A stretch of 64,000 nt of DNA from Theileria orientalis strain Shintoku. Taxonomy: Eukaryota; Apicomplexa; Aconoidasida; Piroplasmida; Theileriidae. Each line of letters opens with the position of its first letter. The stretch's first letter is position 1. Below, piece by piece: positions 40,362-52,200 of this stretch. The position numbers and the translations under genes were made by a program. The DNA is taken from the NCBI RefSeq assembly GCF_000740895.1, contig NC_025261.1, positions 2,046,001 to 2,110,000 on the forward strand. The letters are read 5' to 3'. Under the pieces are notes generated by a model. The model searched no databases and had not been told where the DNA came from. It worked only from the letters and a program-made list of their open reading frames with translations.

Positions 40362-41430
40362 TACCATCTCCACTGTCACATACCGTCTATAATATCATAA
40401 AATCTATGAGTCTGTATTACGCGCCTTATCTCATTATTGTATATTTTGTGTGTCCACATGCGTTTAAGTGGTATACCATATTTAGGAGTCTCCATAAAAT
40501 TAGAAAAAATTTCTGTTAACAGCTGAAAAAATGACCTTGTACAATATATGTTATAGTACACACACACCTAGGTGCCAGAGGACAATGATAGTACATAAGG
40601 TGATCAACGAGTGCCCCTGCCTAGACGCGAGAAGAGTAAAAATAGTCAATTTAGTGCCGGAGGAAAGAGTATGCCACTGTTTCTGTCCCACAGGAGAATA
40701 CGTAGTATTCAGAAGACCAAACTGTACAACAAACATTTATATTTAATTAAAAAATAGAAAGATTAAACCTTCCTATAATTTAAATACAAATACATATTCA
40801 CATTTAAGTAGTTGATCTGTAATATGTGAGGCAAAAATATACACAAAAATACATAATGATCCTGAAGATCACACAAACATATATGAAATTTCAGGGTTTT
40901 AACAGTAGAACAAGTTAATTAATTTTTTAATTAGACACACAGTAATCATTTTATATAGAGTTCATTTAAAAATAGTACATATCGTTGAAACTAATTAGTT
41001 TCAATTTAAAGAGTTAATGTGTAGTCTAAAAAGTAAATAATTAATCGGAAAATTAATTCTGAAGCAAGTAGAAATAAAATGTAAACAAGAAACGTTTAAG
41101 AATTCGTTAAATTTTAAATTGAAGTGTACAAGTGGTTAATACGCAAAAATACTTTGGTAATTTTATAAGCATATTCTTGTGTAAGTCTCGGAAATAATAT
41201 AAAGTTGGATCTTTAAAACTAAAAGCACTAGCGGCTACACTTAAACATGCATTAACATATCTTAAAAATCGGTCTTATAACATGAATAATACACAATTTC
41301 AAGAGTTATATCAACTGGAAACAAACCCAGGTACTGAAATAATGATAAATAGTCATATGTGTAAGTAAATAGTTTAGTTACAACGCACGGAGCGATTGGG
41401 TAAGCAAGAATTTATAATTTCGTAGCCGAA
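40362..41430. other. Spacer upstream of the GTPase gene
   Basis: AT-rich apart from a GC-richer patch at about 40560-40735 that holds a short cysteine-rich frame. A further in-frame ATG segment at 41282 ends at a GT that could be a 5' UTR donor, but no junction to the GTPase frame keeps phase. Confidence 0.5.
40588..40746 (+). CDS. Possible small cysteine-rich protein (52 aa from ATG 40588; frame open from 40531)
   Basis: A short plus-strand frame with coding-like composition in otherwise AT-rich DNA. It contains ECPCLDARR, then about 15 residues, then VCHCFCPTGEYVVF. Its C-x-C, 17 residues, C-x-C-x-C and YVV spacing loosely recalls the zinc site of the DPH4 copies immediately upstream. It could be a relic of another duplicate, an exon, or chance. 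Function unknown. Confidence 0.3.
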   Translation: MVHKVINECPCLDARRVKIVNLVPEERVCHCFCPTGEYVVFRRPNCTTNIYI

Positions 41431-44400
41431 ATGGTGGTGAGGAGCGACAAGCACGCATACCAGCCGGAGACAGTGTCATTTGGACCAGTGTGGCCAGGAT
41501 CGAAGTTCGCAAACGCACTGGACGTAGTAAACTACTACAAGCCAAACGTGAAGAGTCAACTGTACCTGCCAGAAAACAGCTTCCTGACGAGCCAAGGAAG
41601 GCCGAAAGGGCACATGGGAGGAGAGTCGACATTCAGAGGAAGCACAGTGAACAATAATAAGCAGGGAAACACGCAGACGAATAACTACTCACTAGATCAC
41701 ACACCAGCAGAAGGAGACGGGGACGACTCAGATAGAGATACAGTGGTGCCAGAAGGAAGAGGAAAGGGGCTATTCGAAGTGCCGTTCGACGTGTACTCAA
41801 TGCCGAGACTGATAGCGCCATTTAAGGGGTTCTCGAAAATTGTTACGCCGAGAGCAGTGAGGCTGATGACCTTCACAGAGAACGAAGAGGGGAAGCTGAC
41901 GTGCAAGCTGGATAAAAACTCGCTGAGAATACTGCAGAAGCAGGTGGGAGACCTGAACGTGGTGACGGTGAGTTTCGTGGGAGACCCAAAGTCAGGAAAA
42001 AGCTTCCTGGCGAGTCTGCTGGTGGGAAAGGACAACGTGAGCTTCAACATGTCGGAGTCGTACATAGACCCGAACAACATGATGACGACGGGATCAGTGT
42101 GGGCGTACGTGGCGCTGTACCAGGAAAAAAACGCGTACGTATTCCTGGACTTCGAAGGACTGGAACACTCGGAAAAAAACAGAGAAAAGATGCTGTTGTT
42201 CGCATTCGCAGCGTCAAACCTGGTGTTCTGCAACGTCAAGTACTCGCTGATGTCAGGAATACACTCCTCAGTGAACGCAATGATGCAGCTGACGAAGAAG
42301 GAGACGGAAAACGCAGTACTGGGGGAGGAGGAGCAGGGAGACGAGGAGGAAAAGGAGTTCATGGAGATGTTTAGAAGCAGAGGGACGCGACTGCTGACGC
42401 GCTCCTACGAAACGAAGAATTTTAGCGACCTCGCGAGGAAAGCGGAGGACCTCGAGGGCGACGCGGAGAGGAGAGAGCTGTGGAAGGCGCCAATAGTGCA
42501 ATTCGTGTTCAGAGACTGCTCAGGCTTCGTGAAGTGCATCGACGATCGCATATTCACGCCGGAGACGCTGGTGGAGCAGGGACTCTTCGTTAACTACCTG
42601 GACCTGTTTGACACGGGCGAGAAGGACCCGAACCACAAGAATGAGATGCTGGACGCATTCGAAGTCTTCACAAACAGAAAGTACCTCTCGCTGCCGCACC
42701 CAATACTGTCGACTCACCCCTACAGAGACAACGAGTACACGGAGAGCGAGGGGCTGAACCTGACGGAGTTCTTCGTGAAGCTGCTCTCGTCGGACAAGAG
42801 CGACTTCAGGAAGCTGGCGCACTTCGGTTACGACGACTTCACACTCAACGCGAACCTGAGCGCAATCTTCTACGAAAAGCTGGACCAGCTGAAGTCGCTG
42901 GTGTACCACGACACGCTTAACTACGCGATGGCGCACACGCAGCTCAACGGGCGAATGCTGGGCGAGTACCTGAAGAGGCTGGCGCAGATTTTCAACGCGA
43001 GGAACGCATTCAAAGTGGACGACCTGAACGAAGTGCTGGCCTCAGTGTTCCTGGGAGAAAACAGCAACGTGATGAAGGAGAGCCTGCTGCAGTTCCTGAG
43101 GCACGTGAGAGCGAAGGTGGCGCCGAAGCTGCCAGTGGACGCGAAGACGCTGCTGAACCTGGTAATCTCAGCAAAGTTCGCGAGTCTGAACAACTTCGAG
43201 ACGAACGCGTTCGGGACGCCCGATGAGTACCGAGGGCAGCTGAATGAGTTGTCGGAGACACTGGAGGACCTGATAAGGAAGCTGGAGAACAAGAACAAGG
43301 CGCTGATGACAGTGCAAATAGCTAACTACGTGGAGAGAAGAGAAGCAGCAATCGTGGCAACGATAATGAACAGCCACTACACAGTCAACGACCTGAACGA
43401 CGACCTCTCGAAGCTGAAGAAGGCACTGAACGCGCGCTTCACGGACGCGGAGCTGGTGACGAAGGTGCTCGCAAGAACGTCACAGAACCTCGTTAGAATA
43501 TTCAACGACACGCACCCGGAGACGTTCGTGCACAACCTGAGCTACTCGAAGTACTCGAGCATCGAGGAGACCTTCCAAAGCCTGAACTCGGAAATCAACT
43601 CGATCAAGTCGAACCTGAAAGTGGCGCCGAAGCTGACCGGTAAGTTCCCATCCTCAGTGGACGCGTACCAAATGGTCTCAAGCGAGCAGTCAGAAAAGAA
43701 AGAAAAGGAACAAAGCGATAAGTTTGATACAGTATTAGAAGATAATAATTTAGCTAAAAACGAAGAGTTGGAGGACAGCGACAGTGAGTTTGCACAAATT
43801 CAAAAGGTAGTAAGCGCGTCACCAGGTGAACAGCAAACGACCCCCCGAAGACTAGAATTGAGCGCTCAGAGCTCAGAAACTGAGGAAGATAGCGACTCGA
43901 CCGAGATGGACTCCGATGAGGAGGAGGAGGAGGAAGAGAGCTCAGAGTACGAATCGGAAGAAGAAACCGAGACCCAGGAAACAGGCAGGAATGACCAGTA
44001 TGAGTCGGAGGACGAGGACGACGACGATTCAGAATTCGACGAGGGCACCATAAAGCACGTGGACGACGCGGAGTCGTTCAACAAGGAGGAAAATTTGGTT
44101 GAGGAGGAGAGCTGGCCGACATCAGAATCGCCCACAAGCCCGGAGGAGGAAGGCAACGCGGACACCTCAGAGGCAGTCTACGACGCAACGCCGGTGCACA
44201 GCTCTAAGAGAGACGAAGTGGTGGAGATCCTGGAGGACGACTTCCTGCAGGAAGACATCGAGGAAACCCATAAGCCGGCAAGTCCGACCGGGGCCACCCT
44301 TAAGCCGCTATCGCCGCAACAGTCACCGTCTAATAAACCGCTATCGCCGCAACAGTCACCGTCTAATAAACCGCTATCGCCGCAACAGTCACCGACAAAT

Positions 44401-44520
44401 AGGCAAGGGCAAGAGGGTGCGAGTGGCGTGAAGCAAGAAAAAAAGCCAACGGAAAAGCACACACTGCTGAAAAAAATATTTGAAAAGTCGGCGGAAAAAT
44501 TTTTAGATTCTAAAAACTAG
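41431..44520 (+). CDS. GB1/RHD3-type large GTPase (guanylate-binding protein/atlastin-like, 1029 aa)
   Basis: Dynamin-related GTPase of the class that fuses or remodels ER and other membranes. The G domain starts near residue 175. The P-loop is GDPKSGKS (residues 184-191) and the switch threonines lie in NNMMTTGSVWAY. The DxxG-type motif reads LDFEGL and the family-specific RD guanine motif is FVFRDCSG. A helical middle domain follows (about 400-760). The C-terminus is a very acidic, Ser-rich tail (about 780-980), three 11-residue repeats (KPLSPQQSPSN) and a basic end. No transmembrane hairpin like that of atlastin is evident, so it is more GBP-like. Single exon, G/C-ending codons in the G domain. 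Confidence 0.8.
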   Translation: MVVRSDKHAYQPETVSFGPVWPGSKFANALDVVNYYKPNVKSQLYLPENSFLTSQGRPKGHMGGESTFRGSTVNNNKQGNTQTNNYSLDHTPAEGDGDDSDRDTVVPEGRGKGLFEVPFDVYSMPRLIAPFKGFSKIVTPRAVRLMTFTENEEGKLTCKLDKNSLRILQKQVGDLNVVTVSFVGDPKSGKSFLASLLVGKDNVSFNMSESYIDPNNMMTTGSVWAYVALYQEKNAYVFLDFEGLEHSEKNREKMLLFAFAASNLVFCNVKYSLMSGIHSSVNAMMQLTKKETENAVLGEEEQGDEEEKEFMEMFRSRGTRLLTRSYETKNFSDLARKAEDLEGDAERRELWKAPIVQFVFRDCSGFVKCIDDRIFTPETLVEQGLFVNYLDLFDTGEKDPNHKNEMLDAFEVFTNRKYLSLPHPILSTHPYRDNEYTESEGLNLTEFFVKLLSSDKSDFRKLAHFGYDDFTLNANLSAIFYEKLDQLKSLVYHDTLNYAMAHTQLNGRMLGEYLKRLAQIFNARNAFKVDDLNEVLASVFLGENSNVMKESLLQFLRHVRAKVAPKLPVDAKTLLNLVISAKFASLNNFETNAFGTPDEYRGQLNELSETLEDLIRKLENKNKALMTVQIANYVERREAAIVATIMNSHYTVNDLNDDLSKLKKALNARFTDAELVTKVLARTSQNLVRIFNDTHPETFVHNLSYSKYSSIEETFQSLNSEINSIKSNLKVAPKLTGKFPSSVDAYQMVSSEQSEKKEKEQSDKFDTVLEDNNLAKNEELEDSDSEFAQIQKVVSASPGEQQTTPRRLELSAQSSETEEDSDSTEMDSDEEEEEEESSEYESEEETETQETGRNDQYESEDEDDDDSEFDEGTIKHVDDAESFNKEENLVEEESWPTSESPTSPEEEGNADTSEAVYDATPVHSSKRDEVVEILEDDFLQEDIEETHKPASPTGATLKPLSPQQSPSNKPLSPQQSPSNKPLSPQQSPTNRQGQEGASGVKQEKKPTEKHTLLKKIFEKSAEKFLDSKN
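44305..44403 (+). repeat. 33-bp coding repeat in the GTPase tail
   Basis: Three nearly perfect 33-bp units encode KPLSPQQSPSN (last copy SPTN) close to the C-terminus of the GTPase. Confidence 0.92.
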
Positions 44521-44712
44521 AAAAGAATCTAGTGATATTAAAAGCCGACGCTAGCAAAAGAATTTTGTAAAATATTAATATGTTATTTACCAGCATATTA
44601 GCATAATAGTACATTCTATGGGCACAGGGGCCAGAATATTAAATATTACGAAGTGGCAAAATAAAGATAGAGGCAGGCATGTATAGTAATACAATAAAGC
44701 AGCGTCGCACGA

Positions 44713-46775
44713 CTAGACAGAGCCGTGTTTGGCACTCCACTCGATGAAAAAGTCAACACTTTCGTCAGTGGAGGGCCGGGTGCACTGAAGAGCGCGCTCA
44801 ATGTCCTTCATCTCGACGCCGCGAAAGTCCTTGAAACTCTGAATGTTCTCAATGCCGCCGAAGAGAGCAACAGTGTCGTCGTAGGAGTACTCGGCAGCCT
44901 TGTAGCAGAGAGTGAGAAGGTCGCAGCCAGTCCACCCCTCAGTGGCGGAGGCGACCCTCTCAAGGTCGGCCTGAGAAAGGCAGCAGCTGGTGCTCGAGCG
45001 CTTGTTCAGAATGTCGACGATGAACTTGACGCGAGTCGCGTGGTCGGGCGGAGGAATGAGGATCCTCTTGGTGAACCTGCGGAGAGCGGCGGAGTCGAGC
45101 ATGTGAGGGCGGTTGGTCGCGCCGACGACGATGACGACCCTCTCCTCGCCAGTGTCCCTGTCGCGCGAAAGACTGCCGGAGTTAATGCCGTCCATCATCT
45201 GAAGAAGCTGATTCTTCATCCTGACGCTGGAGTCGTCCTCGTTGGCCTTCCTCTTCCCAAGAATGGCGTCGACCTCGTCAATGAAAATGAGCGAGGGAGA
45301 GTCGGCGAGGGCGACCTTGAAGAGAGTCTTGGTGATTGACTCGGACTCACCGTAAAACTTGCTCGTGATGGAGCTAGGAGAAATCTCGAAGAAGGTGGCG
45401 TTGGAGACGTTGGCGATCCACTTGGCGATCGTGGTCTTGCCGGTACCGGGCGGGCCGAAGAGGAGAATGCCCTTGGGGGCCTTGAAGAGGCCTATGTGCA
45501 GACTCGGCATGAGGATGGGATTGACGATCTTGTCAATTATCACCTTCTTCACGTCGTCAAGGCCCACAATATCGTCCCTGGTTATCTTCTGGCACTCGGA
45601 GACCTTCATGTCGAGCACCATGTTGATGATCTCGGGCGTCACGTCGCCGGTGACCAGAGGGAGGTACTTCGGGTCGAGGTTGGGGACGTCGCTTCGCGCG
45701 TTGCCCTTCTGGTAGGGCCTGTAGTTGCCGTAGTCGCCCAGGTTGTACCTCGGAATGCCGCCGGTGTTGCTCGGGAGGCCCACGTGAGGCTTTGCACCCA
45801 AAAACCCGTAGCTCGGCACACTGGGCCTCGTGGTGTCGAGGTCGGGGATGGGCTTCGCGTTGCCCTCTTCGATGCGCGTGTTGAGGTACTCGAGTCCTGA
45901 CCTAAACGAGGGCTTCTTTTCCTCGACCACGTAGCTGCTCCAATTTCGGGACTTGGCCCCGGGCCTTTCAGCAGCCTTATCAGGGCCCCTTTCAACGGCC
46001 CTTTCGGCAGCTTTGTCTATTGTTCTTTCAACAGCACGTTCTACTCTGGGTTTCTCAGGCCTCTCAAACTTCTGAGTCGGTACTGCTTTCTCGGGTCTGT
46101 CAAGTTTTTGTGTTTCTGCTGTTTTTTCAGGCTGAATCTTGGCAACAGCCTTGAAAGGCCCAAGGAAAGTCTTCTTCTGATTGGGATACAGACTCTTTAC
46201 TTCCTTAGGCTCGGGCTGGGTAACACTTTCCTTGGTGGAAGACCTGCTCAAATGTGTACCAGATCCAAATTTTTTATGTTTTTTAAATTTGCGATTAAAT
46301 GATCTCAATCTTGGGTACCTGAACTCTTTTCTAGCCCTAATCAAAAACCTCCTGGCCGGATTTGAGAGGGGAATGTTAGAAATAGCCGAGTCTCCATCAC
46401 TAAAATTCTCAATGTAGAGCTTCCTTTTCGTGGAGCGTCTGCTCTTCTTGTCCACTTGTAGCCTTGAGTTGTCGTATATACTAACGTACGGCTTCAATTT
46501 CAGCTTTGAATCCATCGAGTTTATCAGTTTATCATAGTCAGGGTCCAAATCATCCTTGAAATCATCGAAAATGTCCCTGTTAAAGCCATAGAGCAGGTTA
46601 ACGATGTCACTGTACGGGCCCTTATGTTCTTTAATCAAGTGTTCGTTTAACATTTCGGTCCCCTTCAATACACATTCCCCAGGAAGCTCTCCATCATGAG
46701 CCAATTTAAGAATCTAAACAGTAATAATGTTAATATATAACAAAATTGTACCTTTAAGTGCAAATCGTTAAACAT
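44713..46775 (-). CDS. Fidgetin/katanin/spastin-group AAA ATPase (674 aa, two exons)
   Basis: Single AAA module of the meiotic-clade ATPases that sever microtubules or remodel protein assemblies. Exons are 46752-46775 and 44713-46713, with a 38-nt GT-AG intron. The tiny first exon supplies MFNDLHLK, making a proper N-terminal helix. Walker A is GPPGTGKT and Walker B is LIFIDEVDAIL. The pore-loop region is TSKFYGESE, sensor 1 is VVGATNRPHMLD, and the arginine-finger region is ALRRFTKRI. The phrase DIVGLDDVKKVIIDKIVNPIL before Walker A fits the FIGNL1/katanin subgroup. Residues of about 140-300 are disordered, with EKP/ERAVER repeats. The C-terminal helix of severing enzymes is present in part. 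Subfamily assignment is uncertain. Confidence 0.82.
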
Positions 46776-47565
46776 GATCACGAATATATGATACAATAAA
46801 AAGTAGAAAGAAAAAATTGAAAAAATAGGTGCTATAAATAGTTATACAACATATCAATACAAAAAAATTGAAAAAGTTAATTAAATAAATATTAATAAGC
46901 GTAATGTGTAAGACGTTGTGAGGCTAACAGAATCATTCAAATACATTCATACACAAATAAACCAATAGAATAAACAGTAAGCAAATCACACATATGTAAT
47001 TTATTTGCGGTTATATTTTGTTAAGTAACCGTAGTCTCACTATAAAGGCATACAACATCCCATCATCAAAAGAATTCAACAGTACTCTTGTTTGACCTTT
47101 ATTTTCTTTAGTAACAGCGGCTTTGGAAGAGGCAATATTACTACTTTAATACCATATCATCTTCTACAACATAAACCTCGTACATAAGACTTGCACGGGG
47201 ATAAGTGATATCGCACACTACCAGGGAATAAAATAGGGCTAAGATTTTCCTACCAAAATTCACATCTGAGCCTGAGCCTGTACCAAACAGCTTAAATCAA
47301 CCTTGAAACGACACTTAGAGCTGATTATCTCTGATATCAGCCCTGCTCCTACAAAAAGTTCCAACTCAGTGGATCGATCTGTGACGCGTCTCCACATATC
47401 CACTTTATACCATATTTTCTTCATTTTTTATACCACATTTACTTGTCCAAAAACGTAAAATTAAAAAAATAAAATAAACTCAAAATCTGATCAGACATAT
47501 CATTTACCAAAGTTAAATACAAAACGGGGCTAATCACTAGACGTCGATCATACACATCATACAAT
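46776..47565. other. Divergent promoter region between the AAA ATPase and FNT genes
   Basis: The left half is AT-rich. The right half (about 47100-47400) is more mixed in composition but shows no ORF or RNA gene that I can name. Both flanking genes start away from here. Confidence 0.55.
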
Positions 47566-48462
47566 ATGTCGGACTACTACCGGCAAATATCATCGGCAAA
47601 AGATACCTATGAACGTATCGCGATGGAAGCCGGGAATAAGGCGAACGGAAGCACAGTGACCCTGTTGATCAAGGCAATCCTAGGAGGATGGATGGTGGGC
47701 CTAGGAGGATACGCAGCCTCAGTTATCGCCTCACTGTACTACGTACCCAATACGAGTAACGCAACGGCGAAGACAGCATTCGCTATCGTTTTCCCAGTGG
47801 CGCTCATGAGCATCCTCTTCACGGGCTCAGACCTCTACACGGGCAACACAATGTGCTTCACATTCGCACTGTTCAACAAGAAAATCAACGCACTCACGTA
47901 CGTGCTGAAGCTGATGGTGTCAATAGCAGGAAACTTCGTGGGAACAAGTCTGGCAGCGCTGGTGCTGACAGGAGGAACGGGACACTTCATGAAGGACACG
48001 GGAGCAGGAGCAGAGTACATGGTCTCACTCGCAAGAGCGAAGACCAGCCTGCCCTTCTGGAGAGTGATGCTCTCAGCAGTGGGCTGCAACTCGCTGGTGT
48101 GCCTGGCAGTGTGGATGTTCTACTGCTCGTACGACTCCGGGGGCGCATGCCTGAACATCCTGGGGCACATCGGAGCATTCGCAGTAGCAGGACTGGAACA
48201 CATCATAGCAAACTTCTACATCCTGAACGCAGCGCTGCTGTCAAGATCAGGAATAACCTTCGTGGACGTGTACGTGCACAACTTCATACCGACCTGGCTG
48301 GGAAACACGATCGCAGGAGTCTTCGTCCTGGGAGTACCAATGTCACTCCTCTACAATCAGCCCTCCAAGGAAGGAACGCTCGAATACTCAAGAAGCCTGA
48401 GGTCGATGCAAAGAACGACCAGCGCAGACATTGTGATTAACACCACGGGAACATACGTGTAA
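47566..48462 (+). CDS. FNT: FNT-family lactate/formate-nitrite transporter (298 aa)
   Basis: Homopentameric channel-like transporter. In malaria parasites the FNT exports lactate with protons and is a drug target. Six membrane helices are visible. Family signatures are LFTGSDLYTGNT in the second helix/loop, GGTGHF followed by about 30 residues and LSAVGCNSLVCLAVW (the LGNWLVCLA-like segment), and AVAGLEHIIANFYIL with the central channel histidine. The C-terminal cytosolic tail ends in TTSADIVINTTGTYV. The N-terminus is cytosolic with no signal peptide. Single exon, G/C-ending codons. Confidence 0.9.
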   Translation: MSDYYRQISSAKDTYERIAMEAGNKANGSTVTLLIKAILGGWMVGLGGYAASVIASLYYVPNTSNATAKTAFAIVFPVALMSILFTGSDLYTGNTMCFTFALFNKKINALTYVLKLMVSIAGNFVGTSLAALVLTGGTGHFMKDTGAGAEYMVSLARAKTSLPFWRVMLSAVGCNSLVCLAVWMFYCSYDSGGACLNILGHIGAFAVAGLEHIIANFYILNAALLSRSGITFVDVYVHNFIPTWLGNTIAGVFVLGVPMSLLYNQPSKEGTLEYSRSLRSMQRTTSADIVINTTGTYV

Positions 48463-49216
48463 AGATTTATTGTAAGCCGCCCCCCTTAAAATAAAGATAG
48501 AGATTACAATCATAAATGTTTTTAATTACCACTATCACGAGTCTACAAATGCGCAAAGAGCCACGAGAGATTAGGAGTAGAAAGGGTAAGCAAATGTTAT
48601 CTCCGACTAAAGACGTCGGAACACGAAGATTTATTGTCACCAGTACTAGGTGGAAGCTAAAATCACACACAAATGTTGAGGGGATGGAGGACACACTGCA
48701 TCCCCAATGAGCCGCCTGTAGTTTGTCGAAAGTTGACGGAAGCCCTACACATCAAAAATTATTAACCACCTGAACTCGTAACAGGCTATGTGTAAGACGC
48801 AGAGATGCTGTGAATCAATGTGATAAAAAAACATGATACATGATATGTACGTCTGAGAAGGAAGCCGTATCCAAAAACCAGTTACATTTAAATCTCAAAA
48901 ATAGATAAAAATAGAACAAATATATGTATTAGATCAAATTAGATAAAATTAAAAACACGAAAAGAGAAGTCAAATAATAAAAGTAATGGATGATCTGGTG
49001 GGAGTATGAGGTGACGAGGAGAGAAAAAATCAGTATTGGAAGAATAAAATTTGTAATATTACCGTTATTTACTCGCATATGCTTATATTCACAGTAATCA
49101 CACAAATTGAGCATTATATCGTGTCTTCCAAAGGCCTTCTCACATGAGAATATCGCAGATGCGAAATCGTAGATGAATTTGAAAATAAAAACCCTAAAGT
49201 AGTAGAAGTAATCAAA
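48463..49216. other. Spacer with two small inverted repeats
   Basis: Between FNT and Listerin. A 64-codon frame (48516-48710) has no recognisable features. Inside it, ccgac/gtcgg near 48604-48620 and ggggatg/catcccc near 48679-48704 could form hairpins, so a noncoding RNA is conceivable. The remainder is AT-rich promoter DNA for Listerin. Confidence 0.45.
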
Positions 49217-52200
49217 ATGGGTAAAAAAAACGCAAAAACAGAAGAAAAAAAGGTGAGAGCGGCAGATTTCTCGAACTTTCAGACTTCTGATTCGAGACCG
49301 ACAGGGTTGCATCAGATTTTCGCATCATTCAACAGCACATCGCGCACAGAAACGAATCAGTCAAGTAAATCAGAGTCGTCCACAACGACGAGAGGAAGTA
49401 GAAGCCAAGAAGAGGGGATTTCGGACACGTCGGAGTCACAAGCGGACATCCTGGCACTGCTGAACAAGCTGACGAAGAAAGATAGCGTGACGAAGCTGAA
49501 GGCGCTGGAAATGTTCAACGAACTGGCGGAAGTGACGCCCGAGAGCGTGCTGGAGGAGTACATAGTTGACATAATACACCTCTTCAAGAAGTCAGCAGTG
49601 GTCGAGCCAGTTAAAAAAATAAGAATGGAGTTCGGAAACCTGCTCTGCAAAGTGTCGAGTAAGCTGAAAAGGAAGCTGCAGCAGTACCTGGAGTCATTTA
49701 TAACGCACTGGTGGGTGGCAATGCACGACGAAAGCAGAGAAATCGCGGAAGTGTACGTGGAGGCGTTCAGGAACCTGTTCACAACAACAATGTCGAAAGA
49801 AGAATTTGAACTAAAGAGACTTAAAATACTCAACTTCTACTTCACGCAGATGGCAGAAGACTACATTAAGTTCGTTAACAAGGACCTGGACAGCTACGGA
49901 AAGGACTGGCTGGACACGTTCGGAAAGTCGAGTCAGAGCAGCGCAAGCATAGCAGACATGCACAACAGACTCTTCTGCTCAGTCCTGCACTCGCTGATGA
50001 ACCTGTTCGTGTACGCAAGAGTGCACAGAGAGGAGGTGTCCTTTGACCTGGATCGTCTGGCACAAGAGCACTTCGTAACGCGAGTGACGAGCATATCGAA
50101 GATGTCATTCAAGAAGAGACTGTCGTGCGTGCTGATGCTGGTGGAGATGGTGAAGGTGTTGCCGAAGGAGAGCCAAGGATTGCTGGAGCAGCTCATCGAG
50201 CACGCAGTGGAGAGCCTGAAGGCGGAGACGGAGCCGGCGCTGATATACCACAACGTGAGGCTGATATGCGCGTGCACGCGAGAAAACAGCAGTGCACTGA
50301 GGAAGTACCTGCCGAACTACCACGACCTGGTGGTGTCGCTGCTCAAAAACTTCAACGGCGAGTACGGGAACAAGGTGGACCTGTACACGCTCTTCCCGTC
50401 TCTGTACATGTACATAGACCCTGAGTACTTTGAGCAGTACAAGAAGAGCTTCGAGGACATGCTGAGCTTCCTGGCAGACCTTATGACGAAGGAGGTGCTG
50501 TCGCTGCGAAGGAACGCCTACGCATTCGACCTGGTCTCGTTCAGGACGCTGGGCACGAGAATGCTCTGCTGCTTCTACAAGCTGCTGCTGCTCTCGAAGA
50601 AGAAGTCGCCGGGGCTCATCACGCTGCCGCTGGAGAAGCTGGCGCCGGTGAAGGAAAACTCGCGAGACTTCCTGTGGAACTACCCGGCAGTGATGACGGA
50701 GTACGTGACAGAGTCGAGTCTGCTGGGGGACGCAACCTTCGAGGCTACGATGGAGAGGCTGCTCTCGTACGCAGAGGAGAGCACGGTGCTGGTGGCCTCG
50801 ATCCTGGACAGCCTGCTGGCGAAGCACGCGCCTGAGGTGACCAGAGCGTGTCCGGGTCTGGAGAAGGCCTACGAGGAGCTGATGAAGAAGGTGACGCAGA
50901 AGCTGCCGCACTGCCTGGAGCAGCACCTGAGCCACCAGGCGGACCTGACGCTGGACATAGAGCAGCTTGTGCAGCTGCTGAAGAAGAACTCGCTGACGCT
51001 GCCGCACAGCATACCGCTGCTGCTCTTCAACTCCCACCCGCAGTCGGACTTCATGGACGACTACAAGCTGCTCCTGCAAGTCTACAAGAGCCTGAAAGGG
51101 TCACCCCTGGGGGACTGGAGGGAAGCGGAGGAGCTGGACGGGCGGCTGCTTCTCTTCTACGCAGCAGTGGAGATGGAGCACGACGAAAAGGTGGCCGAGC
51201 AGGTGCTGACAAGGCAGTTCGACCTGGAGGACACGTGCACGAGCTTCCTGGTCAACGAGTTCCTGAACGGCTGCACGGGCCCGAGGTACTCAAATGAACT
51301 TGTCGGCTTCGCAGAAAGGCACATAAGCCTGGACCTATTCCACAAACTGCTGGGCCAGGTGGACCACAGGCAGCTGACGAGGGAAAACAGGCGAGCCTAC
51401 GAGACGATGCTGATCACGTACCAGCTGTACGAGAACAAGCACGTGGAGTTCGAAGGGGAATACGACAAAACGCTGGCTGAGAGCGTCCTGACGTCATACC
51501 TGTGGCTCTTCCTGAGAACAAGACACTGCGACTACGTGAGGTTCACGAAGTACGTACTGGAGGAGTTCGCAAGCACCAGGAAGGCAGGCGTTGGCTGCGC
51601 CAGCAACGGTAGCGTTAACGCCCGTATCAGCACTTCGGACAGAGTCAACGCCGCACACACAAACAGCACCTTGGAAAACAGAAAAGACACGAGCACCGTT
51701 AACGGAGACAGTTTGATGAGCGAAGAGCGTTTGGCGAGACTGGATTCGTTGCCGACAACGGCCCACACGGAGTTTGAGAGCACGGCGAAGGACCTGGGAT
51801 CGCTGCTGGGATCGCTGTTCGAGGCGGACTTTGTGGTGGAGGTGCTTAACAGAACAATAAGGCTGATTAAATCAGTGAAGCCGAAAACTCTCCACAAAAG
51901 ATGCTATTACCTGGTGGTGAACGTGTACATGAAGTCGGAGGAAACAAAGGGAAACGGCAGCAGCATTGACGCAGATAGATTTCTGGACATGTTCGTGAAG
52001 GCACTGGTGGGATCAGGACTCGAGCACTGCGCGACAGCGCACGCAGATTTCATAACGATCACGACGAAGTACAGGCTGGACGACACGGAGGTGTCGAGAA
52101 GGTTCCTGGAAAACATGGTGAGCCATTTCATGGAAGAGAGATACAAAACAGTGAAAAAGCTGGAGAACAGCGTGAAAATATTCAAGTACTTCTACAAGGC

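Noticed and set aside
41282..41330. Upstream coding exon for the GB1/RHD3 GTPase
   Set aside because: The ATG segment ends at a plausible GT donor, but no acceptor before 41431 joins it in phase without a stop codon.
50105..51079. 324-codon minus-strand ORF inside Listerin
   Set aside because: Antisense shadow with Gln/Leu/Arg/Val runs that mirror the Listerin codons.
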